Assembly (NCBI GenBank): GCA_025403435.1
Contig: CM046351.1
Span: forward strand, 593,796-657,795
Direction of reading: 5' to 3'
Source of the DNA: Artocarpus heterophyllus
Lineage: Eukaryota > Streptophyta > Magnoliopsida > Rosales > Moraceae
DNA length: 64,000 bases
A program made the translations under genes and the position numbers. The notes beneath the pieces were generated by a model. The model had not been told where the DNA came from, ran no database searches, and saw nothing but the letters and a program-made list of their open reading frames with translations. Positions 10,814 through 23,800 of this stretch are shown one piece after another. How positions within the stretch are numbered: position 1 is the first letter of the stretch; each line of letters opens with the position of its first letter.

Positions 10814-11281
10814 TGTTAGAATAAAACTGTGATGAAAGCCATCATCACCCAGGATCGTTCATGTCAAATCATCAAGAATATTAATAAGATGCGAAAGCTA
10901 ACCTGAATCCATAGATTGAATGTGATTCTTGAGTCCCTTTGGTTGAGGATCTTCCAAGTCTAGTACGTAAATCCCCCCTATCAGAATGCTCTGTAATCTC
11001 TCTGTTAGATGGGTAACAGAAAAATAATGTACGTACTGACTTGAAGACCACAACCTCTTTATATAATTGCTAAACCCTAACAATTATCCTTAATTACCAA
11101 TTTAGCCCATCATAAAATTAGTAATTTCCCTTTTGGTCTCTACACATAAGAGGCCCACACTTAATGATGCATTAAAAGCCCAAAACTCAAATTGATCACT
11201 TTTAACTGGGCAACCTTATTGATAGCCTTTAATTCACATTTATTTAATATATTGGCCCATAATTAGATTTTTGATCCAACA
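10814..11281 (-). repeat. Copia B 5' LTR, 468 bp
   Basis: Plus-strand boundaries are TGTTAGAATA at 10814 and GATCCAACA ending at 11281, giving TGTT...AACA termini adjacent to the primer-binding site. Slippage of CAACAACA at the right end makes the exact border uncertain by 3 bp. The flanking 5 bp (ACAAG, 11282-11286) is the predicted target duplication; the partner is out of view. Confidence 0.83.
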
Positions 11282-11727
11282 ACAAGCTGTAACAAAATTA
11301 AATCAAATTTAAGACAATACATATATATATAATATATATACACATGCACATATACATATGCAATAATGTGTATATACGTCTGGGGCTTTTGCTAAAATAT
11401 ACCACATATGAGCGAAAAAGAGAAAAGGCAAAATATGGTTTGGCAGGCGGATCAACCTCGTAAGGCAAAGGCCTAGCCCCTGGTTGATCATCCATCGCAA
11501 TTGATAAAGCAGAGTACATAAATAATCAGCTCCCAATAGTCTATAAAGGAAACCCTCATTAACCTCAATATCCACATATCTGATAAGAAACTTAATGAAG
11601 ACATTATTAGGACAAGCAGGCATTCAAAATAAAACCACAACAAAATCGTTTACAAGAAAGAGAGAGTTCATAAGAAAACAAAAAATATCAGTTGAGAGTA
11701 GCAGAAACATAAAAAATATGAATTCTA
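11282..11727. other. SEC13 3' flank
   Basis: 446 bp between Copia B and the SEC13 stop codon. AT-rich, with an (AT)-rich microsatellite at about 11318-11340. It presumably holds the SEC13 3' UTR. No other feature seen. Confidence 0.5.
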
Positions 11728-12636
11728 TTATGCGTCGACTGTGGTCACCTCTTGCCACTCACCATCAACAGCTTCTTTCCACAATGTTACATTATTACTC
11801 CCATCAGCCACAGCCAATAAGTTCCCAGTGAGTGACCATGACACCCTCCAAACCGGGGTCTTAAAATCCTTCAAAACTTTGCCCTCCCACTGCTCCCCTT
11901 CCTTGGCAACGGTCCATATGACCACCGTACCATCCTGTGATGCACTCGCAATAGTGGACTTCGGAAGCCCCAGGTTGGGCGCCCAGGCAACATCTCTCAC
12001 CCAGTCGGTGTGCATTTGAAGGGCGGGGAAGCAATCCATCTTCCAAGTTCCGTTATACAACTTCCACACCTTCACAGTATTATCGCAGCCACCCGAAGCC
12101 AGTTTCTGAACAGGATCCGTCAAACCAGAACTAACTAGAGCACCAGGAGCCATAGATGGGGCCCATGAGACAGATGTTACTCCAACAGGGTGGGCTTGAT
12201 CTATCCTAGTGGTGTCCCAACCACCATCAGCCCTGGCTGTAAAAACCGAGATGTTCCCGTCAGATGATCCACAAGCTAAGCAAAGACCAAGTTCATGAGG
12301 CGCCCAATCAATGGAGTTCACGGACGATTTGTGGTCGTTGAGAACGTATGCTTGTTGCCATTCATTTTGGTTGCCTTCCTTCCAAATTATAACTTGGCCA
12401 TCATAGGAGCAAGAAGCAAGGATCGATCCAAACTTGGGGTGTGCCCAAGCTACTTCCCAAACAGGACCTCTGTGACCACTCAATGTAGCAAGATGCTGGG
12501 AGCCAGAGTTGTTGCCAACACCAATGATCTTGATGGTCGCATCGGATGAAGCTGTGGCCAGACGCTTTCCGTAATAATCCATGGCTATACCATGGACAGT
12601 GTCTTGGTGTCCTGTTTCAATCTTCTGAGGAGGCAT
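11728..12636 (-). CDS. SEC13: SEC13-like WD40 protein (COPII coat / nuclear pore), single-exon CDS
   Basis: 302-residue protein made almost entirely of WD40 repeats. Blades are visible at about residues 7-46 ([20 protein letters not shown]), 52-92 ([14 protein letters not shown], ending VIIW), 98-138 ([14 protein letters not shown]), 146-204 ([13 protein letters not shown], ending VKVW), 210-255 ([15 protein letters not shown], ending VVIW) and 262-290. This is the length and repeat spelling of Sec13, a six-bladed open propeller. In the family, Sec13 pairs with Sec31 in the outer COPII coat that buds ER-to-Golgi vesicles, and also sits in the Nup107-160 nuclear pore subcomplex. The CDS has no introns. 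A 5' UTR intron is possible, since the GC-richer stretch at about 13660-13790 could be a first non-coding exon; I cannot prove it. Copia B lies about 450 bp beyond the stop codon. Confidence 0.96.
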   Translation of the reverse strand: MPPQKIETGHQDTVHGIAMDYYGKRLATASSDATIKIIGVGNNSGSQHLATLSGHRGPVWEVAWAHPKFGSILASCSYDGQVIIWKEGNQNEWQQAYVLNDHKSSVNSIDWAPHELGLCLACGSSDGNISVFTARADGGWDTTRIDQAHPVGVTSVSWAPSMAPGALVSSGLTDPVQKLASGGCDNTVKVWKLYNGTWKMDCFPALQMHTDWVRDVAWAPNLGLPKSTIASASQDGTVVIWTVAKEGEQWEGKVLKDFKTPVWRVSWSLTGNLLAVADGSNNVTLWKEAVDGEWQEVTTVDA

Positions 12637-13828
12637 TGTTTCTAATTTCTCTTCTTGTTATCACTTCTCTATTCAATCCCTGCTTTCCAACATTTTTGAA
12701 ACAAAATTCATTGAAGTTGATGAATCATAAAAGACAAATATCTACAAAGAAAGAAGCAAATAAAGAATTATAATAAGCCAGAGACATTAAATCATTGGCG
12801 CTTGAAAGTGCTCAAAAGGAAGATATCAACAGAAAACAAGAAATCAACAAAGACTACAAATTGCTTATCAACAGCTACATACTTAATAGCTAAGGCGTCC
12901 CATGCTCTTCATGAACCTTTTTTTTCCCCCAAATTAACATGCAAATAAGCACCCATGCTAGGATGTTCATAGCTTGAACGACGGATGCTGGGAGAAAAGG
13001 TCAATTTAAAATGCTAATGGCCTATCTGTAAATATTTTTGTTTCGGGTATCAAAATGGAACCCAGAATTTTTTTTTAGAATATTGTTGTGACCATTTCTG
13101 AAATTGTGTTTGATTGTTTTTTCCTGAGAGATTACCTACAATGTAAGAGGAAAAGAAAAATGTGTTGGCAAATATTTTTGAAAATTCAAGAAAATGAAGC
13201 TCAACATTCAATACATAACGGATCAAAAAATCAGGAAGTGCCCAAAATTAGGTAAGATGCAGCAAGAGCTAAATGCCCAAAATTCAATAAGATCATAACT
13301 CAAAACAGCAATAACTTAACAATAAATCCAACGAAATCATAGCTCAGATGATACTAAAGAATCGGAAAAGGTCCAAATCAGGTCTTCATAATCTGATCAG
13401 ATCAACACTCAAACAAATTTGCAAGCTAAACATAATGCAAAACATATCCACAAAACAGAAAAATGCCCGAAATCAGGTATGCAAATAACGAAAAAATATG
13501 TCCCTAAAATGCGCAAAATTCGAACCACAAATCAGAAAAAGAGGCCCTAAATTTCCAAAATCAGATCCACAAATCAAGAAAAAAAAAAAAAAAAGCATGC
13601 GAAAATCCACAGCAACAAACCAAAATACCCATGAAAAAGAATTATGAAAACTCTTTGTTACCACTGAGATGTTGTCGATCCGGCGAAAAATCGAAGTCAG
13701 CGAAGGAGACGAGCAAATCCAAAGCAATGGAGAAGAGAAACAAAACAACCTTTGAACGAAGCAACAGAAATATGAAACGAGAAGTTGCGAGACTAATTCC
13801 AGCTTCGAGTTTTTTTTTTTTTAACACC
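12637..13828. other. SEC13 upstream region
   Basis: AT-rich flank of SEC13. A GC-richer patch at about 13660-13790 followed by a possible minus-strand donor (GTAACA, plus 13659-13664) may be a 5' UTR exon. No protein-coding gene seen. Confidence 0.4.
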
Positions 13829-16114
13829 CCATATTTTAAGGTTATTAAAAACTGTACCCTACATTTTAGATTAATACGACCTTTTATATCAGATTTTAAT
13901 TTTAGGTTAAATTCCTACCTTTTTTATCAGTTTTCTTTTTGACGACAAAAGTACTTAAATATCCCTACAAAAATATGCCGGAGTGCGGAGGACCGTTAGG
14001 TCTTTCTATAATCAAAATCAAACTTTAATATAAATTTAAATGTTTATATGCATATAATATTCTTTTAAAAAATTCTTTTAGTAACCTCAAAATAAAAAAT
14101 AACCCCCTTTCAGAAAAAAATAAAAAATAACCTCAAAATATTGGGTATGAAAACAAAAATAAAAAAAATCCTTCTTTTTCATTCCGTTTAATTTATAAGT
14201 CCAAACGCTATTTATATCATTCATTTTTGCATTTTATTTAAAAAGCAAACCTTATATTTTGAAGTCTTGCATTTTATACCATCTACTATCATGTAGTACA
14301 AAATATCATACGTTTTCTCAATAACACTTGATCTTAACCTTAAAAATATCCATAATACACTTGAAAAGAAAAAAAAATCTAAATTTAGGCAATGGAAGAA
14401 AATATTTTGGTTTCTGTCCATTTTTTGTTGTTCAATTTATGTTTATATGTTTATTTCAATCTATGTTCTTAACTCTTAAACTTACTTAGATGAATGATAC
14501 CACATTATTACAAATGATGACCCAGATAGAATCTACTTGTATGCAAAAGGAAGGGGCAATGCATACTAGCAACAGAAATCTAAAGTTGAACCGCAATTTG
14601 AGGTTAAAAGTTAATACTTAACTAATGATCCGATTAAGAAATGCAAATGACCCCTTTGGGAGTGTGGTTAGAACCACACTAGTATGGCTCAAACCACGAT
14701 TTGAGGTTAATAGTTAATAATGCATGTGAATTTAATAGTCTTTTTAGCTGCATGTTGTAATGTAATTCATTCTAATTAGTTGTACACCTACAAAAAGTAT
14801 ACAAACTCGATTGTTTTCTAACAATCAATTTAAATCTAACATGTGGGAGATGTCTGAAGAAATATGGGAGGCCAAGTCAGTTGCGTGTTGCTAAATTTAG
14901 GGACTTCTCAGGATTTTCTTTTTAGGGGGACTTCTCATGATTTTAATTTTACCCTAAAACAACTTTTTTTTAAACGAAATTAGAATATGGGATACATAAG
15001 AAATTCAAAATTCACAGAAAGCTTAGAAAGATGAAAGTGAAAAAAAAAAAAAATCCTCAAACCATTAAAGACAATAAATTAACATGAACTGATGAAAGAC
15101 AAGAACAGAGAATACTAACAAAAGACAGACTAATTTTCACAAACAGAACATTTAACTAGCTAGCACAATGTGATGTTTGGAAGGGAAACAAAGACAGATT
15201 CAAAATGAAAGCTTAATGAATATAATCCGGTTATAATTTGATAATTAATTAGAACATCATATTCCTAAGGAGTGAAGAGGCTTCAATAGTATTTGTGAAA
15301 AAAAAAGGAAAAAAAACACCAAGAGGGGTAGTATAGTAAATTCATTGGGTGACTTTTTTTTTTAAAAAAAAAAAATTTGGAACAGACATGTACACGCATG
15401 AAGACACCCTTAAAATTCAGTTGTCTTGGCTTAATTGTTAGAAAGGCCTGCTCAAGTGAACGTTGCTTTTGTTCTTGTTGTGCTACAAACACTACTTTCT
15501 GATAAGTGGTTTTATTATTATTATTATTAAACTTTAGCAAGCAACAAATCAACTGCGATTTCATGTTAGCATAAGCTTTTTATATTAGTACTATTGATTT
15601 GGCGCACGTGCTAGCTAGAAAAATTTTTCAAAAAATTAACTGAAAAAAAAGAATAACTTCTAAAGTATTTATATTCCCCAAGCTGCAAGGGAACTTGATC
15701 TTGTATTCTGCTTTAAGCTTCTCCTAAGAAGGGGTTTTAAAAAGGCTTTCTTCTACTCCTATTGGATTGGATTGTTCCCATCAAACTATTTTTAGTAAGG
15801 CTATAAGGTTTATAGTAAAGAGTAAATCTAGAAAATCAAGTAATTTTCCTCAATTAATATCTAGATATGCAAGAGCATTTGTAGGGGTAGTTTCTAGTTT
15901 TGCCTCCAAAACTATTTCAAGTATTACATACCTAGTTACCTATAAAAATTGTGAGACTCTGAAAGTTGATAAATAAAGTAACAAAGATAATCCAAAATAA
16001 ATAAATAAAGTAACACAAAGCTACTTCCTCTTTAAGCTCTACAATAACACGATTCCTCAAAAGAACAGCTGTTTCTGTGCCTCTAAAAGAGAGATACATA
16101 CATGAATTTGGGAT
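13829..16114. other. Intergenic region between SEC13 and GEMIN2
   Basis: AT-rich, with many A/T homopolymers. The stretch from 13829 to about 13950 resembles, in opposite orientation, sequence at about 20520-20660 on the other side of the GEMIN2 gene. No gene recognised; the 3' UTR of GEMIN2 would fall at the right end. Confidence 0.45.
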
Positions 16115-19100
16115 TCAGCTCTCCAACTGCCCAAAATATCGTCCCGAAATTGTGGCAAGAATATTAAGCATGACAACCTCATCGTCGAACTCAGACTTTC
16201 CAGCTAGCAAACTAGCGCTCTTCCGTAATAGACCCCGAAGCGAAGCACAAGTGTCTGCATCTAATGGGGTGTCGACTACTGCACAAAGGGCAAACAGCCA
16301 CAAGCAGTCATTCCTCAACAAGGTGTTTGTGCCAATGAAGGAGCTTATCCGTTTCTTCAGCATTGACACTCGAGCTACTGAATCTATTTTTAGTATCACA
16401 GACAAGAGAGGATAATTGGTGTAATCTTCAGTCGCAGATGATTTAGGTATCAATTTATCAGGTGAGGGTGAGATATTATTGTCTTCATCAGTCGATAAGC
16501 TGGATAACTGCTCACTCTCATTATCAGAGCGGGAGCAATCATGAAACAGGTCAGAATAGACTTTGGTTTTGATTCCTTCGGAACTTTCAACAATGATGGC
16601 CCCAGATGCCTGATGAGGAGAATAGCTCTTCTCTGGAAGAGTTATTTCTGATAGAGGGTCTTCAAAATTTTTTATGCTGGAGATCTCAAGACAAGACAGA
16701 GCCTGAAATCCAGAGTTGGTTGAAATTCAATTTCCTCAAGTCCCATAAGTCATGACGCCTTAACTTTTCAAACTACAGCTTCACCAACTAACTTTGGTTC
16801 TTTTTTTTTTTTTTTTTTTTTTTTTGTGAAATGAACTAATTTTGATTCTTGAAAAGAAACGTTCGGTAAAATTTTGGATGACAAAACGGAAGAATTTTTT
16901 CAAACTTTGTCCAGCTTTACCAAATCAAGTATTCCCCATAGAAGCATTCTTTTCATACCAAAGATGCAGTTTCCTAGCTTCATTACAAAAATGATACACA
17001 TATCATGTGCAATTAAAAAGAAAATAGTACTATTTGTCCCATATCTTAAGCCAATTCATTGGCAAATGAAATTTCATTTTTTTTTTTGGTGAATGTTATC
17101 CACTCTATTTATCGAAATTCATATCAGTTCACTTGCCATATCATTTTCTTTTTCCGAATATACCATATGCCCATCTCAACTAGTGGTAAAAAGATGGGAT
17201 AAGAGGTGAGCTGGATAATATTAATTGTTAAAAAAAGGTATATAGAACTTCTACAACGATGTATAATATTTTGAACATAATTTTTTGAAATTTTGATTCT
17301 GCCACCAAAAAATTTCAACCAATACAGTCATTAATGAAGACATGGAACGTAGAGAATAAAGACATACCAACTTCAAGAATGTACACAGATCAACATAGCC
17401 GTTTCACTTTCCAACAAACCTACTTTAATTGTTTCATTTAAAAGTTAAAACGTGAAATTTGAATCCTTTTTATTTCCTTGTTATCATGCTATAAATGTAC
17501 TAGATCCTGACTATTCGAAAAGCAAAGTTAGGGGCAAGATCTTACCAGCCTTAGCTGTGAAAATTCAGCAAGAAATGCATCCTCCCACTGCTTTGTGGGC
17601 AACAAATGTTCTGGGCACTTGGCAATCTCTGGAATCTTAGGCATATATTCACTCTGCTCTTTCTTCAATTGACTTCTATCAAGCTTGGCTACCCTGACTT
17701 TTGGAATCTGAGCTGCCTCCCATCTGAGAAAATGAAAGTAATCACTTTAGCACACAATTTCTTTAGTTTACAAATCATTCCTAAATAAAAGGACAAACCT
17801 AACAGCAGTAGAAACAATAAGCATTACAAAGCAAGCACTCCCATACTTTCCAGCATTTCTTTTGGACATGGACAACTAAGTTAGAATCCAGATATCTTCA
17901 TGGGATCCTGCCTAGAGGACTTTTAAAGTTATCCCTTTTTTATTTTAATTAGGGATTAGAGGCCTATATTATTCCAGTATTCGATGCGAAATAGCGACTT
18001 GTTCTCTAGTATTGTTCTTGTATTCATTCGTTCTTTCAACAAAAATTTATTTTTCTCCTTCTTTTATTATTATTATTATTATCATTTTTTTGAAACAAGC
18101 AACTCTATTAATAACAGAAAAAATTATGTACAAACAAAAGAAGAAGAGTGATTCTCTTAAGACAAAAAAAAATTACAAAAAGGATAACCAATTCCTGTCT
18201 ATATCAGTAAGAAAATTTGTTTCTAATCGAAAAAAGGGAGAAATAAGTCAGCTTGGTTTCTGTTTCTGCAACAGAATCACGTCTGCAGTGGAGCACACAA
18301 AGGTATACATTACAAGGTGTATAAGTGGAAAATCACATCATATACACACACACACACACACTACATGGAATTCAACCTATGTATGCACAATAGTAGAAGA
18401 CAGGGCATTGTAACACTTGAAAAGTAATTTTACCCGCTACTAATGGTGGTAGATATAGAAATTTGAAGACAACTACCGCCCTGGCAAACCAACGGTTCAA
18501 ACCTCAATATGCAATGTTCTAAACATTAAATAGAAATTTGACCTACGGCCACACATAAATCATAGAAAGTTCCAAGATCAAGTATTCTCATTATTTATCA
18601 GTGGAGAGATATTCTCATATATTCCAATAAAAAAAGTTCTATAAATTTTCATCGTTGCAGTTCTCCACTCTTCTTCAATTAATAAAAGTCTAAACTTCAA
18701 GGTACACTAGTATCATCAATCCGTGATAGCAAGGGCAAACTGAGAATTTAATATGATACCTGACACGCCTAAGATATTCAAGCCCGTCTTCTGGAGGACC
18801 AGAATCAAAGTTGGGTTCTCCCTCAACATAAAAGGCAGGCCTCTGAATGCTAGCGTATTCCTCATCGCTATCATCCTCCTCCTCCTCCTCCTCCTCCTCC
18901 TCACTGTACTCTCCTTCTAGAGGTTCATACTTGTCTTCATCTTCGACGTTATAACTACAAGAAGCATCTAAGGGGCCAACATCATCGGTTTCACTTTTCC
19001 CCCTATCTGATAACCCATAGTCTATGACCTCAGAACATGATTCCCCTGAAAGTAATCACAACAAATTTCAGAAAACTTGCAAACATTTAGAATTCCACAT

Positions 19101-20083
19101 AAGAGAAAGAATAGTAAGGACTTTAAATCTCTAGTACACAACCAACTCACATGTTTCCTTTGATTCAAGTACCCTTTAATCAAGGTATTAAACAACAATC
19201 ACTTTCATTTGAGAAACAATATCCCATTATCAAAACTATCAATTTAGTTTAGGATTAAAATTCTTCGGGAAAGAAAGAACAGTTGGATATAGCTATGAAG
19301 CATTTGAAAAATATTCAAAACCATCACTTTATCGTTTTTCATTTGAGAAAAAATATCAAATTTCATCATCTGCACAAGCATATATGCTTCAGGAAAGAGG
19401 GGAAAAAAAAAAAAAAAACTCAGTAATTTCCAGACAAATGACTACACTAGCACAAACAACATTTACATCTGTTTCAATCACAACAAAAATTATTTGCTTT
19501 TCTCAAATAAACATAAAATTCATAGCAAAGAATTAATTTTTACAGAGTCCTTTACTTGTACCGTACATAAAAAGTAGCTAAAAAAAATTAGAACAAATAC
19601 TAATAAAGAAAACATTTTTTTTTCCTTTTCATTTGCACAAAACTTACCAAGAAGAAGAATTGGAGTGGAAACTTGCTTCTTTCCATTTCCAGATCGGCGT
19701 TTGTTAGAATTATCCTTCTTCTTCATATTATTATTATTATGCTTGGAACTTGCAGAAGCCAAGCCATCATATTCCTTTTTGGCGACTGGACCAAGGCTTT
19801 TGCAGACATTTTCCCACATTTTCTTCTGCTCCGCCATGTCCGCAAATCTCAAGGCCTCCAGCTCCTCCCTCGAATACTCCATCTTTGAACTCTTCTGTAC
19901 GATTTCCGCGACTTCTTCACAATCGCTTCTTCCAGGTGGTATTGGTGTTTTTGGTGGTGGTGATGGTGTTATCATGGCTTCGAGTTCTTCCAGTAGCTGC
20001 TTCTTTTTCTTTTCTACTAAACAGATTTCGGATTTTCCCGACAATCCCTCCTTAATATCACCGAAGGAGCTTTCGTCACCCAT
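16115..20083 (-). CDS. GEMIN2: GEMIN2/SIP1-like snRNP assembly factor, 4 exons
   Basis: Exons on the minus strand: 20083-19648, 19045-18760, 17723-17546, 16702-16115. These total 1488 bp (495 residues), with GT-AG junctions and a continuous frame. The N-terminal exon carries EYSREELEALRFADMAEQ and KMWENVCKSLGP. Exon 2 is acidic with a run of glutamates, then GEPNFDSGPPEDGLEYLRRV. Exon 3 has KCPEHLLPTKQWEDAFLAEF. The last exon ends with LWLFALCAVVDTPLDADTCA and a C-terminal helix region. These are hallmarks of plant Gemin2, which in the family binds SMN and the Sm core during spliceosomal snRNP assembly. The start ATG (20081-20083) follows a CT-rich tract. The gene is divergent from the SCAI homologue, with 766 bp between start codons. 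A (CTC)n run at about 18878-18901 encodes the glutamate stretch and may vary in length. Confidence 0.93.
18878..18901. repeat. Trinucleotide run coding for poly-Glu in GEMIN2
   Basis: CTC repeated on the plus strand, GAG on the coding strand, inside exon 2. It encodes an uninterrupted glutamate stretch in the acidic linker. Confidence 0.85.
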
Positions 20084-20849
20084 CTCTCTCTCTCTCTCTA
20101 GTTTGGGCTCCTCCCCATTTGCAAAGGGTTTTTGGCTTTTTAAAAATCCCTCAAAAATCTTGGCAGACGAATATCATGTGCTTTGCACGTGACTTAGCTT
20201 TCTTTCATTCTCATTTTTTGTCCCTTTTTATGGCTTGTATTTTAAGGTCCTTTGAAATCATATTCGTGTATCATGAATCATGAATGATTCAAAGTCGTAT
20301 GCTCGATAGATAGTTTCAATGTCAAAAGACTTAAATGCCCTTAAGTGAAACAAAAAAAAATTATAAAAAATTATAAAAAATAATTTAAAAAAAAATGAAG
20401 AAGAATCACCCTTTTATTTTCTTTTTGAGTGAAAATAAAAAATTTCTAGAAAACAGAAATTCATTGCAGCATTAGATCACCTCATATTTATGACGGAAAG
20501 AATTATTAAAAAAAAAATCTCAAAATTTTAGAGGTCAAAATAAATAGTTGACCCAAAAAATAGCATAAATTAGAATATGGATGTATAAAAGTAAATATTC
20601 AAAATATAGGGCTTGATTTTTAATAACCTCAAAATATACGATGTAAGAATATAAATATCCAAAAAATAATAAAAATTAGATTCCCACTCTTCAGTAGTCT
20701 TTACTAGCAAATATCCTTTCGATTAACGAGCATTTTTCTCAGAATTCTGCAAGAAATGAGGAACAACAATCCCCTCGTTTCGTCTCTCATTGAGCTGCGT
20801 TGAAACGACATCGAGCAGCGATCAAAACGAGATCATCATCGTCATCAGG
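20084..20849. promoter_or_regulatory. Divergent intergenic promoter region, GEMIN2 / SCAI
   Basis: 766 bp separates the two start codons. A CT repeat (TCTCTCTCTCTC, about 20084-20098) lies just upstream of the GEMIN2 ATG. Central AT-rich sequence at 20340-20690 looks like a repeat also present near 13829-13950. Both promoters must lie here; I did not identify a clear TATA box for either. Confidence 0.55.
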
Positions 20850-23800
20850 ATGCAAGGTGGGCAGCAGCAGAGCCAGAGCGGCGGCGGCGGCGTGGTGGTA
20901 CCGGTGAGCGAAGCTTTCTGGTCGTTGGTTCAGAAAGCCGACAAGAAGTTCTCCAAGATCCGACACCTCCCTTACTACCACCGTAGCAGGTTAGCTTCTC
21001 TCTTCTTTTCTATGTTTTGGTTTGATCATCGCAATGACGAAAATTTTAACTTGATAGTTCAATCAGTGGAGAAAAATTTAAATTTTGAACCCTAGTTCTC
21101 TCTCAATTTCCCCAAATGTTGGATTTAGGGTTTATGATCAAATTCATGTTTTTTTTCTATGGTCGGTTTCATCGTTGTAATCAGCAAAATTTCAACTTGA
21201 TAGTTCAATCAATGGAGAAAAAATTTTAAATTTGAACCCTACTCCTCTCTCAATACCCCCAATTTGGATTTAGGATCAAGGTTTTCCTAGGGTTTATGAT
21301 CAAATTCAACCTGATAATGCAACAAGTTAAGGAAAAAAGAGAGAGGCGGGGGGGGGGGGGGGTGGTTGGGGAGTGTGTTGGAGTAGGGATTAGGGCTTCT
21401 CAAGGGTGTTATCACTACATTTCAACCTGATAATTCGGTGATATGGAGAAAAATAAATTCAATTAAAGTTTAATTCTTTCTCATTTCCACCCGATTAGGA
21501 CTTAGGTTTTTTGTAGTGTTCTAAGGTCAAATTTAAACTCAATTCCTTGTATATTCCTTCCAATTTGGATCTAGGTTTAAGGTTTTTCTGCGGTTTCTGA
21601 TTAAGTTTCAAGCTGAATTAATAAAATTTAGGGAGGAATACGATGCGTACTTCTACAAGGTGTTCAAGGTGTACACTCAGGTGTGGAAGATGCAGCAGGA
21701 GAACCGGCAGAAGCTGGTGGAGTCCGGGCTGAGGCGATCGGAGATCGGCGAGATTGCCTCGCGGATCGCTCAGCTCTACTTTGGCCATTACATGAGGACC
21801 AGCCAGGCCAGTTATCTCCAGGAGGCCTTTGTCTTCTACGATGCAGTTTTGAGCCGTGACTACTTCAATAACAAGGTCGAAGCCGGCGACCTCTCCCTTG
21901 CCACCAAGCAGCTCCGCCTCATCTCCAGGTTCCTCACCGTTTGCTTGCTGTTGAATCGCCGCCAGATGGTCCACCAGCTCCTAAGTCAGCTTAGGGTTTT
22001 GCTTGACGATTGCAAGAGGACCTTTCCGGTTTGTTTCTTTCTCTGTTTTTAACTACTTCAATCTGTTGTGAAATTGCCCAAGTGTGATTGAATCATGTAT
22101 GTAATGGAATGTGACAAATTCAGGGATGAAGTTCCTCGGAATGTGGTGAATGAATTTGGTATAAAAGAGTGATAATTGTGCAAGAAGGTGAAAATTAAGA
22201 GAAATTTTTTGAGTTTGGGGATTGTGAGTGTCACAAGTTCAAGTCAGGGGCCAAAGTTAAAGAATATCCATGCTTTGGGGCCACAAGTGAAATCTTTTTT
22301 TTTTTTTTCCTTTCTTCTTCTTTTGCTCTGTTTGGGTAAATTATCCCGCTTTTTAACTCTGAATGTTACAAATTGAAGTCTGGGGACAAAATGAGACAAT
22401 ATCCATGCTCTTGGGCCATGAATAAAAAAATTTATTTTCTTCATTTTTGGTTGCTGATAGATCCGAGTTGTGATCTTGTCCAATCTAATCTCTTTTTACA
22501 GGAAACTGACTTTAAAGAATGGAAGCTGGTGGTTCAAGAATTGCATAGATTCCTGAAGGCTGACACTGGTTTTAAGAATATTAGGCCACTCAGGTATAGT
22601 ACGGTACTGGACCCTCATCCAGATTCACTTACTTCTCCAGCAAAGAGAAATTTGAGGCTTCGTGATGCAGTGCTCAGCAGCTACCATCACAATGAGGTTA
22701 GGTATCGAGGTTTTTCCTTAACACTATGTGCTTTTGTTTTCTTCTACAGCTGCTATGTTTATGAGTTTTCTGCTTTACAAATGCTCCAAAATGATAAACT
22801 GAAATTTTTCTTGTTTCTAGATGATGCCCTGATTATGGTTGTGATTGTACTTCTGGCACAGGTGAAGTTTTCGGAACTCACTCTTGACACCTTTAGGATG
22901 GTTCAATGTTTGGAGTGGGAACCTAGTGGCTCTTTTTACCAGCCAAGTGTTATGAAAAATAGTCAGAATGGGTCTTCTGCTTCCAACCGTACAAACTACA
23001 CCCAAGACATCGTTGATCCTACACTGCCACCTAATCCCAGAAAAGCAGTTTTGTACCGTCCTTCCATTACGCATTTTCTAGCCGTGAGTATGATGAAGAA
23101 GTGTATTTAGAATTGTTTTGTTATAGCGTATGGAAATCGTATTATTTTGCTTTAAGCTCATAACATGATTTTTGGCATTAAAAAAAAGGACTTGTTCAGC
23201 ATTGGGTTAAATGGAGGATGCAACTTTAAATCGAGCCGAATGCTCAGTATGAATTTATTTAGCTAAACAAATCAATATGGATGTGGATTTTTCTGAGTTA
23301 GGCATATTTTTCATGTGTTCTGTCTTAATAAATCTTCTGGTGGATTTGTGATCGATTAATTGCCTAAGCTGGTTCACTATCAGAATAGTTTCATGCTATC
23401 TAGAGATGTTACCCTGTCAAATTTATGGTTTACTTATGCTTGTGGAAGATATTTGATTTTATATCGAGTTATTCAGTTTACAAATACAGGGACGAATCTT
23501 CATAGTATGGCTTGATATACTGGCTAATCAATGCAGATAGTTAAAAAGTTCCAGATAACATTGTCTAATCTGTAATGATGATTTAGAATTTCATTTTCTC
23601 GTGTGATTTACCATCTCTTCTAAACTGCATGTAGTTGTGCATTCTTCTGGCAGGTTGTGGCGACAATATGCGAGGAGCTTCCCGCAGATGGAGTTATCTT
23701 GATATATTTATCGGCTTCAGGTTTACTTACTTTTTGTGTACTTAATCGCTCATGCTTGCTATTTTTATTGCTTAGGAATAAGAAACATTTTCTATTCATT

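Larger units (their letters stand above)
7134..11281 (-). mobile_element. Copia retrotransposon B (5' half), interrupted by Copia A
   Basis: Minus-strand Copia element. Its 5' LTR is 11281-10814, its primer-binding site 10811-10798, its leader about 10797-9385, and its gag-protease-integrase remnants 9384-7134. It is cut at 7134 by insertion of Copia A, so its RT, RNase H and 3' LTR lie beyond the left edge or are lost. Several stops and a small deletion show that it is dead and older than A. It is a different family from A: short LTR, different leader and different Gag. Confidence 0.9.

Noticed and set aside
13631..13942. 103-codon open frame upstream of SEC13
   Set aside because: Lys-rich and low complexity, antisense to a probable SEC13 5' UTR exon.
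22244..22483. Open frame across SCAI intron 2
   Set aside because: Antisense to an intron, low complexity.
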